Source: Bacteroidia bacterium (GTDB lineage Bacteria; Bacteroidota; Bacteroidia; UKL13-3). From it: DNA of 44,489 nucleotides. The notes under the pieces are model-generated. The model worked only from the letters and a program-made list of their open reading frames with translations, did no database searches and was not told where the DNA came from. The position numbers and the translations under genes were made by a program. Positions within the stretch are counted from its first letter, which is position 1. Every line of letters starts with the position of its first letter. Below, piece by piece: positions 8,044-16,457 of this stretch. The stretch spans positions 1-44,489 of the forward strand of contig JAIBAK010000027.1 in the NCBI GenBank assembly GCA_019695215.1. The letters are read 5' to 3'.

Positions 8044-9444
8044 TTAGTAACCAAGAATTTGCATCATAGAATCGGCCTTTTGCTCGCTTGCAAAAAGTGT
8101 ATAGGTAAATTCACCCTTGTCATTTTTGCCAATTAAAATATGTTTGGGCGCAGGGATCAGGCAATGTTGAATGCCTCCATAACCGCCCAGTGACTCCTGA
8201 TATGCTCCCGTATGAAAAAAACCCATATAGAGTTTTTCGCCAGGCTTAATCTTAGGCATAAACACCTGATTGGTATTAGTGTCGCTATTGTAAAAATCCT
8301 GACTATCGCAGGTAATACCACCCAAATTGATGCGCTGAAATTCGCGATCCCATTTGTTAATTGCAAGAAGAATAAATTTCTGACCTATTCCCCAGGTATC
8401 GGGCAGGGTGGTAATGAATGAACTATCAATCATGTACCATAGTTCTTTATCATTCTGGTGTTTTTGGCCAATAATGGAGTAGAGCATGCCACCGCTTTCC
8501 CCCACAGTAAACGAACCAAACTCGGTAAAAATATTTGGTACCGGTACATTGCGCGAAGTGCAAATGGTTTTGATGTAGAACACAATCTGGTCAATCATGT
8601 ATTCGTAATCGTATTCAATTCCAAGCGAGGTGTAAATAGGCATTCCACCGCCAATGTCAAGGCACTCTAAATCGGGGCAAACTTCCTTTACATCGCAATA
8701 CACGTTTACCAGCCGTGTAAGTTCGCTCCAGAAATACGTGGTATCCCTTATTCCGGTATTCACAAAAAAGTGGAGCATTTTAAGTCGATAGCGCGGATCA
8801 TTTTTAATTTTATCCTGATAGAAGGAAAGTATGTTTTTATAACTCATGCCCAGGCGCGAGGTATAAACCATACTGTTGGGTTCTTCTTCGGTGGCAATAC
8901 GAATACCCAGATTTAACTGCTCAAACTGATGTTCGCTGTATTGATCCAATTCGGGTCGGTTATCAATTACCGCAATAATGTTTTCAAATCCTTTTTTATT
9001 GAGGTTAATGATTTTCTCTATGTACGAAGGAGTTTTAAATCCGTTGCAAACAATGTATTTATCAGTTGGGTAAAGCCCCTGTTCATGAAGCTTACCTATT
9101 AAATCCAAATCAAAGGCCGAGGAGGTTTCCAGATCACCGCCATTTTGTAATACGCGGTTGATTACAAATGAAAAATGTGAACTTTTGGTACAATAAAAAT
9201 ACTGGTAATTGCCTTCATACTGATGTTTGGTAATGGCTTTTTGAAACAGATTTCGGGCTTTTTCTATCTGGCTGTCAATTTTAGGGAGGTAGCTGAATTT
9301 TAAAGGTGTACCGTAAGTTTCAATCAGGTTCACGAGGTCAATGCCGTGAAAACTTAACTCATTCGAGTTTTTATTAACCTCAAATCCATGACGCGGGAAA
9401 TAAAACGTCTGCTCAATCAGGTCAATATATTTGTTCTTCAGCAT
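8044..9444 (-). CDS. speA: Arginine decarboxylase, fold-III PLP enzyme (Bacteroidota type)
   Basis: The 466-residue product is a fold-III (alanine-racemase-like) decarboxylase. The PLP-binding lysine is Lys87 in YCTKSSH, the glycine-rich phosphate loop is CLDIGGGMP, and the C-terminal active-site block [17 protein letters not shown] supplies the residues that close over the substrate. The blocks [14 protein letters not shown] and [14 protein letters not shown] match the roughly 460-residue Bacteroidota proteins annotated as arginine decarboxylase, distinct from the 630-residue E. coli SpeA. The product would be agmatine, a putrescine precursor. It is divergent from the arginase gene, which supports an arginine substrate. 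Substrate preference is family inference. Confidence 0.75.
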   Translation of the reverse strand: MLKNKYIDLIEQTFYFPRHGFEVNKNSNELSFHGIDLVNLIETYGTPLKFSYLPKIDSQIEKARNLFQKAITKHQYEGNYQYFYCTKSSHFSFVINRVLQNGGDLETSSAFDLDLIGKLHEQGLYPTDKYIVCNGFKTPSYIEKIINLNKKGFENIIAVIDNRPELDQYSEHQFEQLNLGIRIATEEEPNSMVYTSRLGMSYKNILSFYQDKIKNDPRYRLKMLHFFVNTGIRDTTYFWSELTRLVNVYCDVKEVCPDLECLDIGGGMPIYTSLGIEYDYEYMIDQIVFYIKTICTSRNVPVPNIFTEFGSFTVGESGGMLYSIIGQKHQNDKELWYMIDSSFITTLPDTWGIGQKFILLAINKWDREFQRINLGGITCDSQDFYNSDTNTNQVFMPKIKPGEKLYMGFFHTGAYQESLGGYGGIQHCLIPAPKHILIGKNDKGEFTYTLFASEQKADSMMQILGY

Positions 9445-9470
9445 GTTAAGTTCAGTCTAAAAAATCCCCT

Positions 9471-9478
9471 TATCTTTG
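9471..9478 (+). promoter_or_regulatory. -7 element of the arginase gene
   Basis: TATCTTTG fits TAnnTTTG exactly and is followed by C. It ends 27 bases before the ATG at 9506. An alternative in-frame ATG at 9476 lies inside this element, which argues against that start. Confidence 0.6.
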
Positions 9479-9505
9479 CACAATTGTAATAGATTATCGC
9501 AATTA

Positions 9506-10450
9506 ATGGAAGTAAATAAATTAAAAATTGTTAAGGTAAAGTCGGAGCTTGGTGCCGGAAGGCGGGGAGCCAGTTTAGGCCCCGATGCTTTATTGATTGC
9601 CGATGTGGCTCAGGCAAGCAGCGATTTGTGGCAACTCCCCATGGTTGAAGTGGAAGTTTATAATAAATTTCTTACCGGAAAACTCATGTTTAGCTACGCC
9701 AAGCATATCAATACCATTTCTAAAATTTACGAAAATGTGGCCGCTACAGTTGAACAAACTTTGCTTGAAGGGCATCATCCGTTTATCCTGTCGGGAGACC
9801 ATTCAAATGCAGGTGGAACCATTGCCGGATTACGGAATGCTTACCCCGATAAAAAGATTGGAGTGATATGGATAGATGCCCATGCCGACCTTCATACACC
9901 CTTTACCACTCCTTCAGGTAACATGCATGGAATGCCTCTTGCTGTGTCACTTGGAATAAATAATGACGAAGATAAAATTAATAATCCAAGCCAGTTTGAA
10001 CTGGATGCCTGGGAACAATTAAAACGGGCCGGAAGTAAAAAAATATGCCCAAAAATTAACCCCGAAGATTTGTTGTTTATTGATTTGCGCGACCTTGAAA
10101 AGCAGGAATGGGACGTAATACAGCGCCTCGGGATAAAATATTTTACACCACCCAAGCGGAAGGAATTGGGTATAGCCAGTGTGGTTGAAGAAACCATGAA
10201 GTATTTTGCCCATCACGATCTGGTTTACGTAAGTTTTGATGTGGATTCGATGGATGTAAATGTATCAAAAGGAACCGGAACACCGGTACCGGGGGGATTA
10301 AGCGTTGATGATGCGATGTATATCTGGAAACACCTGTTTAACTGGGAAAAAGCGGTGGCCTTTGAAGTTACAGAAATCAATCCGTTGCTCGACCGTGAAA
10401 ATCAAATGGCCGAGTCGGTTCTTGAAATAATCAGGCAGGCTATCCTTTAA
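9506..10450 (+). CDS. rocF: Arginase (ureohydrolase family)
   Basis: The 314-residue product has the dinuclear-manganese ureohydrolase signature: GDHS (His99), DAHADLH (Asp124, His126, Asp128) and SFDVDSMD (Asp245, Asp247). The blocks ELGAGRRGASLGPDA, TTPSGNMHGMPLA and GTGTPVPGGL are typical of arginases rather than agmatinases. The reaction is L-arginine to ornithine plus urea in the cytoplasm. The start at 9506 is preferred because an upstream ATG falls in the -7 element. It is divergent from the arginine decarboxylase, so two competing fates of arginine share a 61-base intergenic region. Agmatinase cannot be fully excluded without a tree. Confidence 0.85.
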   Translation: MEVNKLKIVKVKSELGAGRRGASLGPDALLIADVAQASSDLWQLPMVEVEVYNKFLTGKLMFSYAKHINTISKIYENVAATVEQTLLEGHHPFILSGDHSNAGGTIAGLRNAYPDKKIGVIWIDAHADLHTPFTTPSGNMHGMPLAVSLGINNDEDKINNPSQFELDAWEQLKRAGSKKICPKINPEDLLFIDLRDLEKQEWDVIQRLGIKYFTPPKRKELGIASVVEETMKYFAHHDLVYVSFDVDSMDVNVSKGTGTPVPGGLSVDDAMYIWKHLFNWEKAVAFEVTEINPLLDRENQMAESVLEIIRQAIL

Positions 10451-11457
10451 ACAGCCATCAGAAATTCGATCGTATCTACCCCATCCGCATAGTCCCACAG
10501 GGCTGGTTGCTGGGTGGTGCCAAAGGGAATTTCTCCCTCAATTTTACCGGTTTGCCCAACAACGCATTGAAGTTCGTTTCTAATCTGATTAATCTGTATA
10601 GCAACTTCTTCCAGATGCTCATACTCCTCATAGTACACTATGCTAATAGGTGAATGAAGCTGTTTTTCTTCCTTTAAAATGACAAAATTATTATCCAGAA
10701 ACGGCTCCTGATTAAGCAGGTAAATGGCACGGTAATAATCATGGTTATTCATGTACTTGTTGTGCTCAATCAAATAGCCGTAATCAAAAATTGCTTCAAA
10801 AAAAGTTGCCGGATTATAGCCTTTGGGGACAAAAAGTTTAGCCACATTTCTGCAACCCAAACCATAATACCTGAAAATATCTTCGCCCAATCCGGTTAGT
10901 TGCTCTTTTGTTTCTTTTCCGGTAAGCACGGCCACACTTGTTCTGTTTTTACGAAGCAGATTGGGCACTTTGGCAAAATAGTAGTCAAAATAACGGTTGG
11001 TATTATTACTTCCGGTAGCTATTACCGCATCAAAATTTTCAAGGCGGTTCACCACTGTGATGGCGTTTTCAGAAAAGCCATTTTTTAACAGAAAATCGAT
11101 ACAAAACTGCATGAGCACCGAGTCATCGGCCGAGAGTTTTACCAAAGCATTATGTCCTGATAATAAGATTGAAATAAGGTCATGAAACCCTACCAGTGGG
11201 ATATTGCCGGCCATTATAAGTCCAATTCTTTTTTGGCTAAAACTTTTACCTGAATAGGAATATTTATCCATCCATTTGCTTAAGTTTTCTTCCGTTAAAA
11301 GCAGGCTCCAGGCAGTGAGGGCATATTTTATTTGGTCTTGCGAAAACCATTGGTTCTCTCTTTCGGCCTTATGGCACAAGGTTTCCAATTCGGGGGTGGG
11401 GTTCTTAAAAACCTTTCCGAGGGAAATAAGCGGAATTTGTAGTTGTTTAGAAAGCAT
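10447..11457 (-). CDS. Acyl-CoA reductase, LuxC family
   Basis: The 336-residue product matches the LuxC/acyl-CoA reductase family (aldehyde-dehydrogenase-like fold): RIGLIMAGNIPLVGFHDLISILLSG is the N-terminal nucleotide-binding region, NALVKLSADD follows, and YYGLGCRNVAKLFVP carries the expected catalytic cysteine. This reduces acyl-CoA or acyl-protein thioesters to aldehydes. The length is shorter than Vibrio LuxC (about 480). No luxD, luxE or luciferase gene is nearby. It is divergent from a 2[4Fe-4S] ferredoxin, a pairing I recall as common in Bacteroidota, which may indicate a redox link. Its 3' end overlaps the arginase stop by four bases. Confidence 0.75.
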   Translation of the reverse strand: MLSKQLQIPLISLGKVFKNPTPELETLCHKAERENQWFSQDQIKYALTAWSLLLTEENLSKWMDKYSYSGKSFSQKRIGLIMAGNIPLVGFHDLISILLSGHNALVKLSADDSVLMQFCIDFLLKNGFSENAITVVNRLENFDAVIATGSNNTNRYFDYYFAKVPNLLRKNRTSVAVLTGKETKEQLTGLGEDIFRYYGLGCRNVAKLFVPKGYNPATFFEAIFDYGYLIEHNKYMNNHDYYRAIYLLNQEPFLDNNFVILKEEKQLHSPISIVYYEEYEHLEEVAIQINQIRNELQCVVGQTGKIEGEIPFGTTQQPALWDYADGVDTIEFLMAV

Positions 11458-11485
11458 ATAAATAATGTGCGAAGTTCTGAAAAGA

Positions 11486-11515
11486 TTGCATATTGCAAAA
11501 GGGAGAATAATTTTG
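11486..11515 (+). promoter_or_regulatory. Promoter of the ferredoxin gene
   Basis: TTG (11486-11488) is followed after 19 bases by TAATTTTG (11508-11515), an exact -7 match. The leader to the ATG at 11544 would be about 25 bases. Confidence 0.7.
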
Positions 11516-11543
11516 CAGAACTTTTTTAAACAAATAAAGTTTT

Positions 11544-11888
11544 ATGGCAATCAAGATTACAGATGAGTGCATCAATTGCGGTGCATGCGAACCAGAGTGT
11601 CCGAATAATGCTATTTATGAAGCCGGTGCCGAATGGGCATGGGCTGATGGCAATTCACTTTCAGGAACTATCACCATTGATGGGGAGTCGGTAGATGCAG
11701 GACAGCGTCATGCCCCGGTATCAAATGATGTATATTATATTGTAACCGAAAAATGTACTGAGTGCGTAGGTTTCCATGAAGAGCCGCAGTGCGCTGCTGT
11801 TTGCCCTGTTGACTGCTGCGTTCCGGATCCTGACCATGTTGAAACGAAAGAACGTTTAACAGAGAAAAAGGACAGAATGCATGGTTAA
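11544..11888 (+). CDS. 2[4Fe-4S] ferredoxin
   Basis: The 114-residue product has two cluster-binding motifs: [12 protein letters not shown] (residues 11-22) and [22 protein letters not shown]. The second has an insert between the second and third cysteines, as in YfhL/FdxA-type ferredoxins. It is a soluble electron carrier. It is transcribed divergently from the acyl-CoA reductase and ends in its own hairpin terminator, so it is probably monocistronic. Which reductase or acceptor it serves cannot be read from the sequence. Confidence 0.9.
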   Translation: MAIKITDECINCGACEPECPNNAIYEAGAEWAWADGNSLSGTITIDGESVDAGQRHAPVSNDVYYIVTEKCTECVGFHEEPQCAAVCPVDCCVPDPDHVETKERLTEKKDRMHG

Positions 11889-11918
11889 TTAATAAGTCAA
11901 TTCACAAAAGTTGTTCAT

Positions 11919-11957
11919 AAACCCTTTTTGCCCAAAGCAAAAAGGGTTTATATTTTT
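11919..11957 (+). terminator. Terminator after the ferredoxin gene
   Basis: AAACCCTTTTTGC and GCAAAAAGGGTTT form a perfect 13-bp stem with a five-base loop, followed by TATATTTTT. Confidence 0.85.
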
Positions 11958-11965
11958 ACATCATC

Positions 11966-12748
11966 ATGAATCACTACGGCATTTGTAACCTGAGTGCGGT
12001 GGCTCTCAGGGCTGAACCGAGCAGTAAAAGCGAATTAATTTCGATGCTTTTGTTTGGCGAAACGTTTCAGATTCTGGATGCAAAAGACGGATGGTTACGT
12101 ATCAGAACCACCTATGATGAATACGAAGCCTGGCTCGAAGGCAAGCAGTATGATTCTCTTTACGAAGCACAGTTCAATGCTATTCAGCAAGCCCCGTTGT
12201 TTGTATCAAATAGTATTGCCGATGAAATAGGAGAGCAGCAGTATAAAACCAATATTTTACTTGGCTCCACGCTGCCATTGTATAAAGACGGATATTTTGA
12301 AATAGGTCATCGCACCTACCAAACAAATTCAGCACAGCAGGCCGTTTTTAAAAGTGTATCAGCCATAACCGAAACGGCTCTCCGGTACCTCAATGCTCCT
12401 TATTTGTGGGGAGGAAGATCCCCATTTGGTATAGATTGTTCGGGATTAACTCAAATGGTATTTAAAATAAACGGAATTAAACTGAGACGTGATGCATGGA
12501 TGCAGGCGGAAGAAGGCAGTACTATTGATTTTTTTGAAGCTATAGAGCCGGGCGACCTTGCTTTTTTTGATAATGAAAACGGTAAAATTACCCATGTGGG
12601 AATCGTGTTACCTGACAACCGCATTATACACGCTTCTGGTCAGGTGCGGATTGATAAACTCGACCGTAGCGGCATTTATAGTGAAGCAGCAGGTAAGTAC
12701 ACTCACAAACTACGCATTATTAAAAGAGTTGCTGGTGCGGCAAACTAA
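11966..12748 (+). CDS. NlpC/P60 (C40) peptidase with N-terminal SH3-like domains
   Basis: The 260-residue product has an SH3b-like region at about residues 5-60 (SAVALRAEPSSKSELISMLLFG, then WLRIRT), a second beta-rich linker domain, and a C40 cysteine peptidase domain at about 132-255. The catalytic residues are Cys158 in DCSG, His210 in THVGI and His222 in IIHASG; YLWGGRSPFGIDCSG is the family hallmark. It resembles YkfC-type gamma-D-glutamyl-L-diamino acid endopeptidases. There is no signal peptide, so it may act in the cytoplasm on imported muropeptides, as YkfC does. No other recycling genes are adjacent. Confidence 0.85.
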   Translation: MNHYGICNLSAVALRAEPSSKSELISMLLFGETFQILDAKDGWLRIRTTYDEYEAWLEGKQYDSLYEAQFNAIQQAPLFVSNSIADEIGEQQYKTNILLGSTLPLYKDGYFEIGHRTYQTNSAQQAVFKSVSAITETALRYLNAPYLWGGRSPFGIDCSGLTQMVFKINGIKLRRDAWMQAEEGSTIDFFEAIEPGDLAFFDNENGKITHVGIVLPDNRIIHASGQVRIDKLDRSGIYSEAAGKYTHKLRIIKRVAGAAN

Positions 12749-12788
12749 ATTGCCTCAAAATGGTTAACATTATTTAACCATCATCATT

Positions 12789-12796
12789 TACCTTTG
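12789..12796 (+). promoter_or_regulatory. -7 element of the peroxiredoxin-NfeD operon
   Basis: TACCTTTG fits TAnnTTTG exactly and is followed by C. It ends 17 bases before the ATG at 12814. No clear -33 element is visible. Confidence 0.55.
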
Positions 12797-12813
12797 CATA
12801 ATTATTAAATAAT

Positions 12814-13302
12814 ATGACAACACAACCCATTTCAGTTGCCCTGAAAGCTGGCGACAAAGCGCCCTCGTTCCGTTTGTACAATACCGATAAAAAAGTAGTT
12901 ACTCTGGAAGATTACAAAGGAAAAAATCTGATTATTCATTTTTTCCCGCTTGCCTTTACAGGCACCTGCACCACTCAGCTTTGTACCGTAAGAGACGCCA
13001 TTTCCCTCTATTCAAATGATACAACCGATGTGGTGGCTATTTCGGTAGATACCCCTCATACTCTGGCAAAATTTAAAGAGTTGCAAAACCTCAACTTTAC
13101 GCTTCTGTCTGATTTTAATAAAGAAGTTTCCCCTGCTTACGGTGCGCAGTACGAAGTTTTCGCATGCGAAATGCGGGGTATTGCAAAACGGGCTGCCTTT
13201 GTAGTGGATAAAGAAGGAACAATACGTTATGCCGAAGTATTGGAAAATGCCGGAGAACTTCCGAACTTCGACAAAATCAATGAAACATTGAAAGGAATCT
13301 GA
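12814..13302 (+). CDS. Peroxiredoxin (AhpC/TSA family, AhpE/Bcp-like)
   Basis: The 162-residue product is a thioredoxin-fold peroxiredoxin. The peroxidatic cysteine is Cys52 in PLAFTGTC, with the Pro and Thr of the active site conserved and Arg expected further on; Cys57 in TQLCTVRD could resolve in the manner of Bcp. FKELQNLNFTLLSDFNKEVSPAYG is the characteristic AhpE-like continuation. It reduces hydroperoxides in the cytoplasm. The NfeD-like gene starts five bases after its stop, so the two form an operon. Confidence 0.9.
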   Translation: MTTQPISVALKAGDKAPSFRLYNTDKKVVTLEDYKGKNLIIHFFPLAFTGTCTTQLCTVRDAISLYSNDTTDVVAISVDTPHTLAKFKELQNLNFTLLSDFNKEVSPAYGAQYEVFACEMRGIAKRAAFVVDKEGTIRYAEVLENAGELPNFDKINETLKGI

Positions 13303-13307
13303 TATTA

Positions 13308-13772
13308 ATGACCATTGCCATCATCGTACTTTTACTGGCCATAGGAATCGCTTTGGTTTTTGCCGAAATACTGGTGATACCGGGTACTTCCATTGCGGGT
13401 TTTCTTGGATTCCTGTTCTATATTATAGGGATATTATTTACGTACGATAATTTCGGGCGAACATCGGGGCATATTACGCTAATAACTACACTGGTATTTT
13501 CCTACCTCTTCATTTACCTGTCGCTTAAAAACGGGTATTGGAAAAAATTTCAGACGGAGCATCAAATGGATGGTTCGGCCAATGATCTGGATATTGGAGA
13601 TATTGAAACGGGAGATATTGGCGAAACGCTTACAGAGTTAAATCCTTCGGGAAATGCATTGATTCACGGAGAAATATTTGAGGTTACTACTAAGGGAGAA
13701 TCAATTGCTTCAGGCACCGAGATAAGGGTGACTGCCATAGACGACAATGTGGTGGTGGTTTCAAAAGTATAG
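13308..13772 (+). CDS. Short NfeD-like membrane protein
   Basis: The 154-residue product has three hydrophobic segments (about 3-22, 28-48 and 56-75) with VFAEILVIPGTSIAGFLG, the NfeD hallmark, and a C-terminal OB-fold-like domain (about 105-154, GEIFEVTTKGESIASGTEIRVT). Full NfeD proteins also carry a serine protease domain, absent here, so this is the short form that usually partners with flotillin or stomatin proteins in membrane microdomains. No flotillin gene is adjacent. It follows the peroxiredoxin gene by five bases. Confidence 0.8.
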   Translation: MTIAIIVLLLAIGIALVFAEILVIPGTSIAGFLGFLFYIIGILFTYDNFGRTSGHITLITTLVFSYLFIYLSLKNGYWKKFQTEHQMDGSANDLDIGDIETGDIGETLTELNPSGNALIHGEIFEVTTKGESIASGTEIRVTAIDDNVVVVSKV

Positions 13773-13775
13773 TGA

Positions 13776-13807
13776 TTGCAAAAAATCTGATAATTCTCTT
13801 ATCTTTG
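13776..13807 (+). promoter_or_regulatory. Promoter of tRNA-Arg
   Basis: TTG (13776-13778) is followed after 21 bases by TATCTTTG (13800-13807), an exact -7 match. The tRNA begins 15 bases downstream. Confidence 0.7.
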
Positions 13808-13821
13808 CCCCACTTTTTAAG

Positions 13822-13895
13822 GGTCTCGTAGCTCAATTGGATAGAGCATCTGACTACGGATCAGAAGGTTTGGGGTTCGAATCCCTACGAGACCG
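13822..13895 (+). tRNA. tRNA-Arg (anticodon ACG)
   Basis: The 74-base gene has the acceptor GGTCTCG/CGAGACC, a D-arm AGCTCAATTGGATAGAGC, an anticodon stem-loop TCTGA-CTACGGA-TCAGA with anticodon ACG (reading CGU/CGC/CGA after deamination) and a T-arm with GGTTCGAATCC. CCA is not encoded (GCA follows). Confidence 0.95.
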
Positions 13896-13896
13896 C

Positions 13897-13924
13897 AAAA
13901 CCCGGCTTATTGCCGGGTTTTTAT
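13897..13924 (+). terminator. Terminator of tRNA-Arg
   Basis: AAAACCCGGC and GCCGGGTTTT form a 10-bp stem with a TTATT loop, followed by TTATT. Confidence 0.85.
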
Positions 13925-14189
13925 TGTTTCAAATGGAATATCGTTCTTATAAAAGTGGTAGTTTATTTTCACAATTGAAAAGGGAATTATGAAACTGACA
14001 GGCATAAATTTCCTTTTCTTTCATTATTTATGCCTATTTACTATCGAAGTTATGTTTCTGATTTGGTAAATCTAAAATTGGGATTCATGAATTTAATTTT
14101 GGATAGTAGACTTTAATATTCACCTTTAATAAAAGAAAAGAAAAAAACACAAATACCTTAATCAAATACCTCAACCTAAATCTTTTAGA
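13925..14189. other. Gene-poor, AT-rich gap with one inverted repeat
   Basis: No credible coding frame is seen. The only structure is a 10-bp perfect inverted repeat, AGGCATAAAT (14000-14009) and ATTTATGCCT (14036-14045), around a pyrimidine-rich 26-base loop. It has no adjoining T run, so it is not an obvious terminator. The gap lies directly downstream of tRNA-Arg, but no direct repeat of the tRNA 3' end was found in it. Confidence 0.4.
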
Positions 14190-14218
14190 CCCTGCCCCAA
14201 AGGCGGGGTTTATTTTTT
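14190..14218 (+). terminator. Hairpin with T run upstream of the MBL gene
   Basis: CCCTGCC and GGCGGGG pair (one G-T) around CCAAA and are followed by TTTATTTTTT. It has terminator form although no gene immediately precedes it. It may insulate the MBL gene from the tRNA unit. Confidence 0.6.
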
Positions 14219-14239
14219 AACAAAACCTGTGCAATCCGT

Positions 14240-14247
14240 TACTTTTG
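14240..14247 (+). promoter_or_regulatory. -7 element of the MBL-fold gene
   Basis: TACTTTTG fits TAnnTTTG exactly and ends five bases before the ATG at 14253, predicting a leaderless transcript. Confidence 0.6.
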
Positions 14248-14252
14248 CATAT

Positions 14253-15662
14253 ATGCAAATTGGTTTTTATGGTGCAGCCGGTGAAGTTACCGGAAGCAAA
14301 CATTTAATAACAACAGATAGTGGTAAAACATTGCTGCTTGATTGCGGACTTTTTCAGGGAAAAGCAGCAAACGGAGGTGATGTAAACCGCCATTTTGGAT
14401 TCAGTCCAGCCGTGGTAAACTTTTTGTTTCTGTCCCACGCACATATTGATCACTCGGGTTTAATTCCTCGGTTGTTTAAAGAAGGTTTCAGAGGAAAAAT
14501 TTTTTGTACCAAAGGAACTTATGCCTTATGTAAACTAATGTTGGCCGATAGCGCACATATACAGGAAGGGGATTTGGAAATAGTTAATAAACGCAGAAAA
14601 AAAAGAGGAGATCCGCCACTCGACCCGCTGTATAATATGGATGATGTAACCGGCTGTCTTGAGCTTTTTCAAACGTTCGACTACAATGAAGAGGTAACAG
14701 TTGACGAGGAGATTAAATGCGTGTTTACCGATGCCGGACACATGATAGGAAGTGCCGCAGTTAACCTCACCATACGCGATAAAAAAGGAAAACAGGTGCG
14801 TGTCACTTTTACCGGAGATATAGGAAGACAACGTGACAAAATACTTAATTCGCCTCAGCCCTATAAAGCATGTGACGTGCTGATATGCGAGTCGACCTAT
14901 GGCGACAGGCTTCATGAAAAAGTTACCAATGCCGATGAACGCCTGCTCTCTATTGTGACAGAAACCTGTGTGGTACAACAGGGCAAGTTAATCATTCCGG
15001 CTTTTAGTGTCGATCGTACTCAGGAACTGATTTACCAGTTGGAGCAAATGGAAAATGCCGGACGATTGCCCAAAATAAATATATATGTGGATAGTCCGCT
15101 TTCGGTAAATGCCACCAATATTATGAGGGAGTTTACCGCAGACTACAATCAGGAATTTAAAGATTACCTGAAACATGATCCCGTACCTTTTTGTTTCCGT
15201 AACCTGCATTTTATTACCAAAGTTGAGGAATCAAAAGCACTTAATTCCATAAATGAACCATGCATTATCATCTCGGCTTCCGGAATGGCAGAAGCCGGCC
15301 GGATTAAACACCATATTAAAAATAATGTAACTGATAGCAGAAATACTATTTTAATTGTAGGTTATTGCACACCCGAAAGTTTAGGAGGCCGCTTGCGAAA
15401 CGGGAATAAAATGGTTCGTATTTTCGGAGAAGAGTATGTGGTAAAAGCAAAAATAGAAGTGCTCGATGCCTACAGCGCACATGCCGATTACGAAGAAATC
15501 CTTCAATATTTATCCTGCCATGCACCTGCTACCGTTAAAAAACTCTTTTTGGTACACGGAGAAGCAAACACCATTAGCAGCTTTAAACAAAAATGTGAAG
15601 AAAAGGGTTATATCAATATTACCATACCCCAAAAAGGAGAGGTGTTTACTATTACAAATTAA
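14253..15662 (+). CDS. MBL-fold/beta-CASP RNase-like metallohydrolase
   Basis: The 469-residue product (start at 14253; an upstream GTG lies within the promoter) has the zinc-binding HxHxDH motif at residues 62-67 (SHAHIDHSG), further metal ligands in DAGHMIGSA and FTGDIGR, the beta-CASP signatures CESTYG and ISASGMAEAGRIKHH, and SAHADYEE in the C-terminal RMMBL region. This architecture belongs to RNases of the YSH1/CPSF73-like family, exemplified in bacteria by TTHA0252. The role is RNA processing or turnover in the cytoplasm. The queuosine-precursor transporter gene follows after eight bases and is probably co-transcribed. Confidence 0.85.
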   Translation: MQIGFYGAAGEVTGSKHLITTDSGKTLLLDCGLFQGKAANGGDVNRHFGFSPAVVNFLFLSHAHIDHSGLIPRLFKEGFRGKIFCTKGTYALCKLMLADSAHIQEGDLEIVNKRRKKRGDPPLDPLYNMDDVTGCLELFQTFDYNEEVTVDEEIKCVFTDAGHMIGSAAVNLTIRDKKGKQVRVTFTGDIGRQRDKILNSPQPYKACDVLICESTYGDRLHEKVTNADERLLSIVTETCVVQQGKLIIPAFSVDRTQELIYQLEQMENAGRLPKINIYVDSPLSVNATNIMREFTADYNQEFKDYLKHDPVPFCFRNLHFITKVEESKALNSINEPCIIISASGMAEAGRIKHHIKNNVTDSRNTILIVGYCTPESLGGRLRNGNKMVRIFGEEYVVKAKIEVLDAYSAHADYEEILQYLSCHAPATVKKLFLVHGEANTISSFKQKCEEKGYINITIPQKGEVFTITN

Positions 15663-15670
15663 CCGATTAA

Positions 15671-16456
15671 ATGAAAATAAAGGAGAATAAACGAAATATA
15701 CTTTTTCTGTCATTGGGTGCATTTTTTATAGCCAATGCAATTATAGCCGAGTTTATTGGAGTCAAGATTTTTTCGCTTGAACAAACTTTAGGAATGGAAC
15801 CCCTTAAGCTTATGATGCTGGGAGAACCGCGTTCGTTTGATATGACAGCCGGAGTTTTATTGTGGCCAATGGTTTTTATTATGACCGATATTATTAATGA
15901 GTACTTCGGAAGACATGGCGTGAGGTTGTTTACTTATATCGCTGTAGTTTTAATCAGTTATGCATTTCTGGCAGTATTTCTTTCCATGCATACTACCCCC
16001 AGTGGTTTCTGGATAAACAAACAACTTGAAGATGGTTCAACCATTGATATGAATGCTGCTTTTAACAACGTATTCGGTCAGGGATTATGGATTATCATCG
16101 GCTCACTGGCAGCTTTTCTAATAGGGCAAATGGTTGATGTATATGTTTTTCATTTAATTCGCAAGAGTACCGGTGAAAAACATATTTGGTTACGTGCCAC
16201 CGGCAGTACACTTATCTCTCAATTCATTGATAGCTTTGTGGTACTTTTTATTGCCTTTTATTTTAGCAAACTAAATACCCCCGACCAATGGCCATTTACA
16301 CGCGTACTCACCATTGGTATGGTAAACTATGCTTATAAATTTGCCGTGGCCATTTTACTAACACCTGTATTATACCTGGTGCACTACCTTATCGACAGGT
16401 ATCTTGGAAAAGAGTTATCGGATAAAATGCTTGCCGAAGCTGCGGATGAGTGGTAG
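15671..16456 (+). CDS. Queuosine precursor transporter (YhhQ family)
   Basis: The 261-residue product is an integral membrane protein with about six hydrophobic segments. Markers of the YhhQ/VUT family (DUF165) are GVLLWPMVFIMTDIINEYFG at about 60-79, the glycine-rich FLIGQMVDVYVFHLI, and STLISQFIDSFVVLFIAFY. YhhQ takes up the 7-deazaguanine precursors preQ0 and preQ1 used to make queuosine in tRNA. The insert at about residues 108-135 is longer than in E. coli YhhQ. It lies eight bases downstream of the RNase-like MBL gene. Confidence 0.85.
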   Translation: MKIKENKRNILFLSLGAFFIANAIIAEFIGVKIFSLEQTLGMEPLKLMMLGEPRSFDMTAGVLLWPMVFIMTDIINEYFGRHGVRLFTYIAVVLISYAFLAVFLSMHTTPSGFWINKQLEDGSTIDMNAAFNNVFGQGLWIIIGSLAAFLIGQMVDVYVFHLIRKSTGEKHIWLRATGSTLISQFIDSFVVLFIAFYFSKLNTPDQWPFTRVLTIGMVNYAYKFAVAILLTPVLYLVHYLIDRYLGKELSDKMLAEAADEW

Positions 16457-16457
16457 C

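Noticed and set aside
13747..13992. Plus-strand open frame overlapping tRNA-Arg
   Set aside because: It covers the tRNA promoter, the tRNA and its terminator, and has no independent support.
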